Below, in pieces: positions 44,600-52,024 of a DNA stretch of 64,000 nucleotides (positions within the stretch are counted from its first letter, which is position 1; each line of letters begins with the position of its first letter). The position numbers and the translations under genes were made by a program. The notes beneath the pieces are model-generated. The model had not been told where the DNA came from and made no database searches. It was given only the letters and a program-made list of their open reading frames with translations. Source of the stretch: Chitinivorax sp. B (GTDB taxonomy: Bacteria > Pseudomonadota > Gammaproteobacteria > Burkholderiales > SCOH01); assembly GCF_005503445.1 (NCBI RefSeq), contig NZ_SCOH01000032.1, positions 1 to 64,000 of the forward strand, read 5' to 3'.

Positions 44600-44866
44600 T
44601 CCAATGCCCCTTACGACGGCGGTTGGTTGTGTTTATTGTTTGATTGCAGTCTGTAGCTTTGTCGTCACGCCCTTAGTAGCCGGGATGATAAATACTCAAT
44701 GTGATGCAGGTTCGCCCGTGCAGATCATCGCCTACACTCCAATTATCCTTGGTGGGTATGGGTGGGCGTCAAGAATGTATGCGTTTCTGAACATGCGGTG
44801 GCGAATTCCTATGCGTTTTTGCATGTGTCTGCAACCTGGCTGCCATACTGTTAACGTGGGTGTGGC

Positions 44867-46366
44867 ATGAGTCTGGCGGTGTTGTACAGTCGTTCACTGA
44901 CAGGCATGGATGCGCCTTTGGTCACCGTGGAAGTTCATTTAGCCAATGGTTTGCCGTCCTTCACTATTGTTGGTCTGCCAGAGGCTGAAGTGAAAGAGGC
45001 AAAAGACCGGGTACGCGCTGCGCTACAGAACGCCCGTTACGATTTCCCGGCCAAGCGGATCACCGTCAATCTTGCTCCGGCAGATCTTCCCAAGGAATCC
45101 GGGCGTTTTGATTTGCCGATTGCGCTCGGTATTCTGGCGGCTTCCGGACAAGTGCCTGGTGAACAGTTACAACGCTATGAATTCGCCGGGGAATTGGCAC
45201 TGACTGGGGAGCTTCGGCCTTTTCGTGGGGCGCTGGCCATGGTCTATCGGGCGGCCAATAGCGGGCGGGCATTTATCCTGCCTGAGGCTAATGCCACAGA
45301 GGCTGCGTTGGTCGATGGGGCGAGTATCTATCCAGCCAGCAGCTTGTTGCAAGTGTGTGCCCATTTGAGTGGTGCTGAGCCTTTGGTCCGGCATTCTGGT
45401 GATGATGTGGGGTCAAACGTTGCTCAATATCCTGACATGGCCGATGTGAAAGGCCAGCAACAGGCTAAACGAGCACTGGAGATTGCAGCGGCCGGTGGCC
45501 ATAATTTGATCATGGTCGGACCGCCGGGTAGTGGTAAATCCATGCTGGCACAACGTTTTGCTGGTATTTTGCCTGACATGACCATTGAACAGGCGCTGGA
45601 AAGTGCGGCTTTGCATTCTCTGGGCAGCGGTGGGTTCAAGCTGTCGCAATGGCGGGTGCGGCCTTATCGATCGCCTCATCACTCCGCATCTGGTGTAGCG
45701 TTGGTCGGCGGAGGCAGTCAGCCAAGGCCGGGTGAGATCAGTCTTGCGCATCGAGGAGTGTTATTTCTGGACGAATTGCCGGAATTTGACCGGAAAGTGC
45801 TGGAAGTGTTGCGGGAACCTTTGGAGTCCGGGTGCATTCATATTTCAAGAGCTGCTCGTCAGGCGGCATTTCCTGCACAATTTCAATTGATTGCTGCGAT
45901 GAATCCGTGTCCATGCGGCTATCTGGGCGACCCGAAAGGCCGTTGTCGATGCACACCAGATCAGGTATCGCGTTATCGCGGCAAAATTTCCGGACCGTTG
46001 CTGGATCGGATCGATTTGCAGCTGGAAGTGCCGACCTTACCACCTGAAGCGCTGTTGGGTGTCGCTGACGGTGAAGCGTCTGCGGTGATCCGGCAACGTG
46101 TGAATAATGCCTATGATTTGCAAATGCTCCGCCAGCATAAGCCCAATGCGCAGTTGAGTACCCGTGAAATCGATCGTTTATGCAAGCTGGATGGCCAAGG
46201 TGAAACCTTGCTTAAAACTGCAATAGCACGGTTGAATCTGTCTGCCCGGGCATACCATCGGATCTTGAAGGTGGCACGTACCATCGCTGACTTGGCAGGG
46301 GTGGAACAATTGGGGGCATCACATATTGCCGAGGCTGTGCAGTTACGTAAGTTCGATCGTCAATAG
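44867..46366 (+). CDS. comM: YifB/ComM family Mg-chelatase-like AAA+ ATPase
   Basis: A 499-residue ATPase. The N-terminal domain (about 5-180) has the Lon-like fold of this family (ANGLPSFTIVGLPEAEVKEA, FPAKRITVNLAPADLPKES). The AAA+ domain has Walker A GPPGSGKSMLAQRF, Walker B LFLDELPEF and the Cys-rich NPCPCGYLGDPKGRCRC with four Cys. In naturally transformable bacteria ComM promotes integration of incoming DNA by branch migration. Complete. Preceded by a 267-bp gap from the divergent kinase gene. Confidence 0.92.
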   Translation: MSLAVLYSRSLTGMDAPLVTVEVHLANGLPSFTIVGLPEAEVKEAKDRVRAALQNARYDFPAKRITVNLAPADLPKESGRFDLPIALGILAASGQVPGEQLQRYEFAGELALTGELRPFRGALAMVYRAANSGRAFILPEANATEAALVDGASIYPASSLLQVCAHLSGAEPLVRHSGDDVGSNVAQYPDMADVKGQQQAKRALEIAAAGGHNLIMVGPPGSGKSMLAQRFAGILPDMTIEQALESAALHSLGSGGFKLSQWRVRPYRSPHHSASGVALVGGGSQPRPGEISLAHRGVLFLDELPEFDRKVLEVLREPLESGCIHISRAARQAAFPAQFQLIAAMNPCPCGYLGDPKGRCRCTPDQVSRYRGKISGPLLDRIDLQLEVPTLPPEALLGVADGEASAVIRQRVNNAYDLQMLRQHKPNAQLSTREIDRLCKLDGQGETLLKTAIARLNLSARAYHRILKVARTIADLAGVEQLGASHIAEAVQLRKFDRQ

Positions 46367-46575
46367 TAGCGGTATGTTGCCAGCTGAACGCAATCCAGTC
46401 ATTTCGTTCAGCATGTGTTTATGCAGTTGGAGGGATATTTAATAGGGTAAATACAACAGATCAGACTGATGATTTGCGGTTTACTGCACACTGTGGGTTA
46501 AAAATGCGCAAGCTATCGGTATAATCTGCGGTCATTTTCTGAATTTTGATGGCCCGTTGGGGCATAGCAGGCAAC

Positions 46576-47259
46576 ATGACGAAGGACTATAAATCCTCTT
46601 CCCGCTCGAGCGGCCGCCGCTCTGGTGGGGGAGGCGGTGGTGGCGGTGTCTGGAAGGGCATGCTGATCGGACTGTTCGTAGGGGTCGCAGGTGCTGTGGG
46701 TGCGGCGTTGTTCCTGAATCGGCACAACAATCCGTTCATGCAGCCTGCGCTCAAGCCGACTGAGCCCCCGAAAATGACCAAGCCTGACGAGCCCAGGCAA
46801 CCGGCGCAAACCGAAACCTTGAAGCCAGGGGTAGGTACCAAGCAGCCAGATACGCCAGAGCCAAAACGTTTCGATTTTTATCAAATTTTGCCAGGAAATG
46901 CGGAACCAGCTGTTGCGCCGCCTGCCAAACCCGCGGAGCCGGTAAAAGAGCAGACGCCGGCCACACCAGTACCCGCGGCGGAAAAGCCAGGTCAGTTCCT
47001 ACAAGCTGGCGCATTCCAGAACGAGGCAGATGCAGACAATCTGAAAGCCAAGCTGGCCATGATGGGGGTGGAGGCGAACATCCAGACCACCACCATTCCC
47101 GACAAGGGTGTTTGGCATCGTGTTCGCATTGGTCCGTTGAAATCAATGGATGAAGTCGACAAAATGCGCCAGTTGTTGACCAGCAATGGTATCGATTCGA
47201 ACCTTGTGAAGCAGAAACAGGAAGCCAAGACCGCACGCGCGGATAGTGCCAACCAATAA
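46576..47259 (+). CDS. SPOR-domain protein
   Basis: A 227-residue membrane protein read from the ATG at 46576. A basic Ser/Arg/Gly-rich N-terminus (about 1-25) leads into one membrane helix (GMLIGLFVGVAGAVGAALFL), a Pro-rich periplasmic linker to about 140 and a C-terminal SPOR domain (about 148-217, FLQAGAFQNEADADNLKAKL, WHRVRIGPLKSMDEVDKMR). SPOR domains bind denuded glycan at the septum, so a division role like FtsN is likely. Stop is 20 bp before dsbA. Confidence 0.88.
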   Translation: MTKDYKSSSRSSGRRSGGGGGGGGVWKGMLIGLFVGVAGAVGAALFLNRHNNPFMQPALKPTEPPKMTKPDEPRQPAQTETLKPGVGTKQPDTPEPKRFDFYQILPGNAEPAVAPPAKPAEPVKEQTPATPVPAAEKPGQFLQAGAFQNEADADNLKAKLAMMGVEANIQTTTIPDKGVWHRVRIGPLKSMDEVDKMRQLLTSNGIDSNLVKQKQEAKTARADSANQ

Positions 47260-47279
47260 CCATCAACACGGAATCAGAC

Positions 47280-47948
47280 ATGAAATTGATCAAACGACTC
47301 TTTGCTGCAGTGACTGTTGCTGGCCTGATGGCCGTGGGTGCCGCCCAGGCTGCGGAACCTTATTCCTCGCTGCCGCAGGCGCAGCCTACCCAGAGCAAGG
47401 AAAAGATCGAAGTGATTGAGTTTTTCTCCTATCACTGCCCGCATTGCTATCATCTGGACCCGACTTTGAGTGCCTGGGTTGCCAAATTGCCTGGTGATGT
47501 CCAGTTCCGCCGTGTGCATGTGGCTTGGCCTGGCATGACCAATATTCAACCTTACACCAAGTTGTTCCACACCATGCAGGCGCTGGGTGTGCAAGACAAG
47601 CTGCATATGCCGTTGTTTGACGCGATACAGAAACAAAAGATCGAAGTTCGTAACCCTGAGATCGCTGCAGATTGGTTCGCCAAGCAGGGTATAGACAAGG
47701 CCAAATTCAACCAGGCTTTCTCCTCATTTGGTGTTGAATCGGGCGCACGTCAGGCTGAGACCATCAGCAAGAACTACCGTATCGATGGTGTACCAGCGTT
47801 GGTTATCAATGGCAAGTACAAAACCAGCATACAAGATGCAGGTGGCGAGCAGCAGATGCTGGCAGTGGTTGATCAGTTGATCGATAAGGAACGCAAGTCC
47901 ATGGGCAGCAAGACGGCTGCTGACGGCAAAGGCGAGAAAAAGAAATAA
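47280..47948 (+). CDS. dsbA: Thiol:disulfide interchange protein DsbA
   Basis: A 222-residue periplasmic oxidoreductase. Signal peptide about 1-23 (AGLMAVGAAQA), thioredoxin fold with the active-site motif SYHCPHCYHLDP (C-P-H-C, as in E. coli DsbA) and the cis-Pro loop RIDGVPALVINGKY. It introduces disulfides in exported proteins. A short lysine-rich tail follows. In an operon with the SPOR gene; a strong terminator lies 26 bp after the stop. Confidence 0.95.
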   Translation: MKLIKRLFAAVTVAGLMAVGAAQAAEPYSSLPQAQPTQSKEKIEVIEFFSYHCPHCYHLDPTLSAWVAKLPGDVQFRRVHVAWPGMTNIQPYTKLFHTMQALGVQDKLHMPLFDAIQKQKIEVRNPEIAADWFAKQGIDKAKFNQAFSSFGVESGARQAETISKNYRIDGVPALVINGKYKTSIQDAGGEQQMLAVVDQLIDKERKSMGSKTAADGKGEKKK

Positions 47949-47973
47949 TCTGTCTTAAGCTGGTTTGATATCA

Positions 47974-48004
47974 AGCCGATGCACCAAGCGTCGGCTTTTT
48001 ATTT
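47974..48004 (+). terminator. Rho-independent terminator of the SPOR-dsbA operon
   Basis: AGCCGATGC and GCGTCGGCT form a stem around ACCAA with one internal mismatch, followed by TTTTTATTTT. Confidence 0.88.
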
Positions 48005-48058
48005 TACTTGTCACAACAGAGTGTTAGAATGCGCGGCCTTTTTTTGGATGGAGGCATG

Positions 48059-49309
48059 ATGGCAATCTGCGGTATCGACTTCGGCACATCCAATTCCACA
48101 GCAGGGTGCATGGTAAATGACCAGCCCACGCTGCTGCCGCTGGAAGCGGACAAATCCACCATTCCCTCCGCACTGTTTTACGATTTCGAAGAAGAGTCGG
48201 TCTACACTGGCCGTGCGGCCATTCAAGGTTATTTATCTGGTAGCGAAGGCCGTTTGCTGCGCTCGTTGAAGAGCGTATTGGGCACATCGTTGATGGATGC
48301 CACCACGGAAATCTTCAACCGTCCATTCACGTTTCGACAAATTCTGGCTACGTTTTTCAATGACCTGAAACAACGTGCAGAAGCATCAACTGGCCAGCCG
48401 TTGACACAAGTGGTGCTGGGGCGACCAGTCCACTTTGTAGATGATGACGCTAAAGCTGACAGGTTAGCGCAAGACACGTTGGAAAGCATTGCCCGTGATG
48501 CGGGCTTTCGCGATATTGGCTTCCAGTTCGAGCCCATTGCCGCTGCATTCGATTATGAGCAGCAAGTGGAAAAGGAAGAGTTGGCACTGATCGTCGATAT
48601 TGGCGGTGGTACATCTGACTTTTCTTTGATCCGCCTGTCACCTGACCGACATCACCAGTTGGATCGCATGGCCGATATTCTGGGTAATGCGGGTGTTCAC
48701 ATTGGCGGGACTGACTTCGACCGGCTGTTGAGTCTGGCGGAAGTGATGCCGCTGTTGGGATTGGGTGGCCGTCTTGCCCATAAGGATGCACCGGTTCCTT
48801 CCAGTTATTATCACCAGCTTGCCACATGGCACACCATCAACTTCCTGTATGACCGCAAAGTGAAGCGGGAATTGAGCGAAGTATTATCGGAAGTGGCAGA
48901 TCGTGCGCGCTTTCAGCGTTTGGTCCGTTTGGTGGAAGAGCGCGCAGGGCATCAATTGGCTATTGCTGTTGAACAAGCCAAGATCGAGGCCTGTGATACT
49001 GGTCACGCCGATGTTGCATTGGACATGATTGAGTCTGAGCTGCGCCTGAATTTTGAATTGGCTACGTTGGAAGCCGCAATTGCAGATGCGGTACAGTCAA
49101 TCGACCAAACTGTGGAAGCCATTTTGCGTCAAGCGGGGGTGTCGCCTTCCCAAGTGACCACACTGTTCTTCACCGGTGGCGCGAGTGGTATTCCATCCTT
49201 ACGCCATGCGGTGTTGGGGCGTTTTGCCCACGCCAAATTGGTGGATGGCGATCGCTTTGGTAGTGTGGGCACAGGCTTGGTGATTGACGCCTCGCGTCGT
49301 TATCGCTAA
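48059..49309 (+). CDS. Hsp70-family protein, YegD-like
   Basis: A 416-residue actin-fold ATPase beginning MAICGIDFGTSNSTAGC (phosphate 1 loop), with IVDIGGGTSDFSLIRL (phosphate 2) and TTLFFTGGASGIPSL (adenosine motif). It has only the nucleotide-binding part of Hsp70, without the peptide-binding domain, as in E. coli YegD. Client and role unknown. I chose the second of two adjacent ATG codons after GGAGG; other starts lie upstream. A palindromic intergenic repeat follows the stop. Confidence 0.88.
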   Translation: MAICGIDFGTSNSTAGCMVNDQPTLLPLEADKSTIPSALFYDFEEESVYTGRAAIQGYLSGSEGRLLRSLKSVLGTSLMDATTEIFNRPFTFRQILATFFNDLKQRAEASTGQPLTQVVLGRPVHFVDDDAKADRLAQDTLESIARDAGFRDIGFQFEPIAAAFDYEQQVEKEELALIVDIGGGTSDFSLIRLSPDRHHQLDRMADILGNAGVHIGGTDFDRLLSLAEVMPLLGLGGRLAHKDAPVPSSYYHQLATWHTINFLYDRKVKRELSEVLSEVADRARFQRLVRLVEERAGHQLAIAVEQAKIEACDTGHADVALDMIESELRLNFELATLEAAIADAVQSIDQTVEAILRQAGVSPSQVTTLFFTGGASGIPSLRHAVLGRFAHAKLVDGDRFGSVGTGLVIDASRRYR

Positions 49310-49314
49310 GCATT

Positions 49315-49413
49315 GCTGACAAAACCCTTCTGGTGTCGGTTGCAAACCTGTCATACCTTGGTATTGCCTGCGTTTGCATGCCTAACTAGAACCCGCTTCA
49401 CTGGGTGTTGTAC
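49315..49413. repeat. Palindromic intergenic repeat, copy 1
   Basis: Contains AAAACCCTTCTGGTGTCGGT, TGCAAAC, GCGTTTGCA and CTAGAACCCGCTTCACTGGG, in the order and orientation of the copies at 60899-61011 and 62904-62994. The arms pair (TGCAAAC with GTTTGCA; TTCTGGT with ACTAGAA), so it folds into an imperfect hairpin. It lies between two genes on the same strand. Confidence 0.6.
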
Positions 49414-49519
49414 GTGGCTCTGATGTATGCTGGCTTGATCCGTGGCTGACTTGGCACGTTCGGCCACGGATACTAGCCCCGGTAATGGGGCTTTTCACAC
49501 AAGCACAGGAGTCAGGCAG

Positions 49520-50464
49520 ATGCGGTTTGCAATGATGGGTTCAGGTGGTGTGGGTGGCTATTTCGGGGCGCGATTGGCTGCGGCAGGGCATGATGTTCAC
49601 TTCATTGCGCGTGGCACGCACCTGCAAGCCATGCAGCAACAGGGGCTGCATATCCATAGTAATGTAGGTGATCTGCATTTGCCCCACCCTCAAGTGACGG
49701 CTGATCCAGCCAGCATTGGCGCTGTGGATGTGGTGTTTTTTGCAGTTAAATTGTGGGATACGGAAACCGCTGCGCAAGCGTGCAAGCCGTTGATCGGGCC
49801 GGAGACTGTGCTGATCCCACTGCAAAATGGGGTTGAATCGATTACCCGCATCAGCCAGCATCTGCCACAACAACAAGTTGTAGGCGGTGTGGCCTATATT
49901 TCTGCAAATATCAGCCAGCCTGGTGTCATTGCCCATGTAGGGGACTTTGCCAAGTTGCGTTTTGGTGAACCCAGCGGCCAAGTGTCGGCACGCTTACAAG
50001 CCATTGAAACAGCCTGCCGTGAGGCCGGTGTGGATGGACAACAAGTACCTAACATTCAACGGGCACTGTGGGAAAAGTACATCTTCTTGGTCACTTTGTC
50101 TGGCTGGACCAGCGTAACCCGCACCCCGATTGGTTTGAGCCGGCACGATCCTGATATTCGACCACAATTGATTGCAACATTACAGGAAGTCGCCGCACTG
50201 GCCCGTGCCCAGGGTGTGGAGTTGGCAGATGATGTCGTTGATAAACAATTGTCGATTATCGATAGCCTGCCGCGCGAGATGAAGTCTTCCATGTTGCATG
50301 ATCTGGAGCATGGAAGGCAGCTGGAAGCACCATGGCTCGCCGGCGGGGTAGCGCGCATGTCAGCAGCAGCTGGATTGGCTGCACCGGTCAGTTCAACTCT
50401 GTACGCGGCCCTGAAGCCATGGGCGAACGGTGGGCTTACAGCAGCACTCGCTGTAAATAGCTAA
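49520..50464 (+). CDS. 2-dehydropantoate 2-reductase
   Basis: A 314-residue NADPH-dependent ketopantoate reductase family enzyme read from the ATG at 49520. Cofactor motif FAMMGSGGVGGYFGARLAAAG, then FFAVKLWDTETA and IPLQNGVES; the catalytic Lys lies in NIQRALWEKYIFLVTLS, and the C-terminal RMSAAAGLAAPVSSTLY is typical. It may act in pantothenate synthesis (panE), but paralogues with other substrates are common, so no symbol is given. An upstream in-frame start at 49442 lies within non-conserved sequence. Overlaps the dipeptidase gene by 29 bp, tail to tail. Confidence 0.88.
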   Translation: MRFAMMGSGGVGGYFGARLAAAGHDVHFIARGTHLQAMQQQGLHIHSNVGDLHLPHPQVTADPASIGAVDVVFFAVKLWDTETAAQACKPLIGPETVLIPLQNGVESITRISQHLPQQQVVGGVAYISANISQPGVIAHVGDFAKLRFGEPSGQVSARLQAIETACREAGVDGQQVPNIQRALWEKYIFLVTLSGWTSVTRTPIGLSRHDPDIRPQLIATLQEVAALARAQGVELADDVVDKQLSIIDSLPREMKSSMLHDLEHGRQLEAPWLAGGVARMSAAAGLAAPVSSTLYAALKPWANGGLTAALAVNS

Positions 50465-51593
50465 GTACGTTTTCCCCCATAATCTGGCGGATTTCCTGCT
50501 CACTGAACCCTGCTTGCAGTAGCGCATCAGTCAGCTCCACCAGCCGGGCCGCATCAATCGGGGTACCAACGGCACCATCCCAGTCGGACCCCAGTGCAAC
50601 ATACTGGGCACCAACCAGTTTGGCGGTATAGCGCATCGCCTTGGCGATATCTTTTACGCCGTTGCCACACACCGCCGTGTCCCAAAATCCGATCCCGATC
50701 AGCCCACCTTTGGCGGTGATGGCACGCAACTGTGCATCGCTCAGGTTCCGGTTGTTATCGCAGGTACCTTTTACCCCTGTGTGCGATACCACAATTGGCT
50801 TGGTGGCATGTTTCAGCACATCACCGATGGTATCGGAGGAAGCATGGGCCAGATCGACCACCATACCCAATGCTTCCATTTGCTTCAGCCATTCAAGCCC
50901 TTTTTCGGTTAAGCCACCTTTATTCATACCGTGGGCCGACCCACCAATATCAGTATCAAAAAAATGGCTGGGCGACATCAAGCGGAATCCCGCTGCATAC
51001 AAACGCTGCAGATTGGTCAAATCCCCATCCAGTGCATGGGCACCTTCAATCCCTAACAATCCGGCAACCTGATTGGGGTCTTTTGCACGTTTAGCCAGAA
51101 AATCAACCAAATCACTGCGTTGCTTGATCAGAACCAGCTTTCCAGCCGATGCTGCGGCCATTTTGTGTAGTCGTTCCGCTTGATACAGCGACCGCTGATA
51201 CAAGCTATGCCGTGTCTTCCCTGGCCAGCCTTGGGCAATGCCCAGCAGTGAAATGTTATCGGTCGAGTCGTCGTTGTGTTCAATGTTCTGGCGCTTGGGT
51301 GTCTTGGTCACCACCGTAAAAATCTGCAGGCTGACATTTCCCTCAATCAACCTGGGTACATCCACATGCCCACGGCTCGCCCGCTTCAACAAATCCCGCC
51401 CCCACAACAGGCTATCTGCATGCAGATCAGCAATCCGTAGTTGCCGATGCAACTGTTTGGCCTTGTCCGATACCGGCTGCGGTGGAGTGGTCACCGGGTT
51501 CATCTGCCGCTCCGCCATCACCGGGACAACGATAAAGAACAACCCAGACAGCAGCAGAATAAGCGGCAAGCCGATGGTCAATAGTTTTTCCAT
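50436..51593 (-). CDS. Membrane-anchored dipeptidase (renal dipeptidase family)
   Basis: A 385-residue M19 family metallopeptidase read from the ATG at 51591-51593. An N-terminal hydrophobic helix (LLTIGLPLILLLSGLFFIVV) anchors it or exports it. Zinc-binding motifs: LRIADLHADSLLWG (D-x-H-x-D arrangement H-A-D), GLLGIEGAHALDGDL, VVDLAHASSD, VVSHTGVKG and LGSDWDGAVGTP. These enzymes hydrolyse dipeptides, sometimes D-amino-acid dipeptides. Complete. The 3' end overlaps the panE-like gene; 400 bp upstream hold no gene. Confidence 0.9.
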   Translation of the reverse strand: MEKLLTIGLPLILLLSGLFFIVVPVMAERQMNPVTTPPQPVSDKAKQLHRQLRIADLHADSLLWGRDLLKRASRGHVDVPRLIEGNVSLQIFTVVTKTPKRQNIEHNDDSTDNISLLGIAQGWPGKTRHSLYQRSLYQAERLHKMAAASAGKLVLIKQRSDLVDFLAKRAKDPNQVAGLLGIEGAHALDGDLTNLQRLYAAGFRLMSPSHFFDTDIGGSAHGMNKGGLTEKGLEWLKQMEALGMVVDLAHASSDTIGDVLKHATKPIVVSHTGVKGTCDNNRNLSDAQLRAITAKGGLIGIGFWDTAVCGNGVKDIAKAMRYTAKLVGAQYVALGSDWDGAVGTPIDAARLVELTDALLQAGFSEQEIRQIMGENVLSYLQRVLL

Positions 51594-51617
51594 GAAAGTT
51601 AATTGTGAAGTTATCAA

Positions 51618-52001
51618 CTTGATATTAATGTAATTTCTATTGATACCTGAAAAAGGTTACCCCTAGATGTATCCCTGGGGGGCGTCTGCAAAAAAATCGA
51701 TACTTCAGTTATAAAACCCGTCTCAAAATTGCAACAGGTATCTGGAAAGCGACGGAACTAATGGTGCTTGCAAGCTTGCTCTCGGTTCAGAGATAAGTCC
51801 GTGTTGCTTGCCCTTGTCGCTATCGACTTCAAAGGGACCTCATGACACTTAATGTAGTGTGTCGTAAGCACAGCCTGCGGTTCATATGGTTAGTGATTGT
51901 TTGATAGCAGTTCGGCCGAAGTAGATGTCTGCACGCCGGATCGCGGAGAGGCGCTTTCATCTTGAATGCAGCCATTGAAGCATCTGGTGTCTTCTACTCG
52001 T
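51618..52001. other. Intergenic region at the left edge of the island
   Basis: I see no gene in this stretch. It contains an imperfect hairpin around ACCCCTAGATGTATCCCTGG followed by a run of A. It marks the boundary between core genes and the 52-60 kb island; no tRNA or direct repeat of the island edge was identified here. Confidence 0.4.
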
Positions 52002-52024
52002 AAAAAGGGCTTTGCACCCTTTTT
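52002..52024 (-). terminator. Terminator of the RloC-like gene
   Basis: AAAAAGGG (52002-52009) and CCCTTTTT (52017-52024) form an 8-bp stem with a 7-nt loop on the minus strand directly after the stop codon, ending in a T-rich 3' arm. Confidence 0.75.

Noticed and set aside
44600-44866. Short gene between the kinase and comM
   Set aside because: A plus-strand frame of 88 codons exists but uses rare composition and overlaps the region where both promoters must lie.
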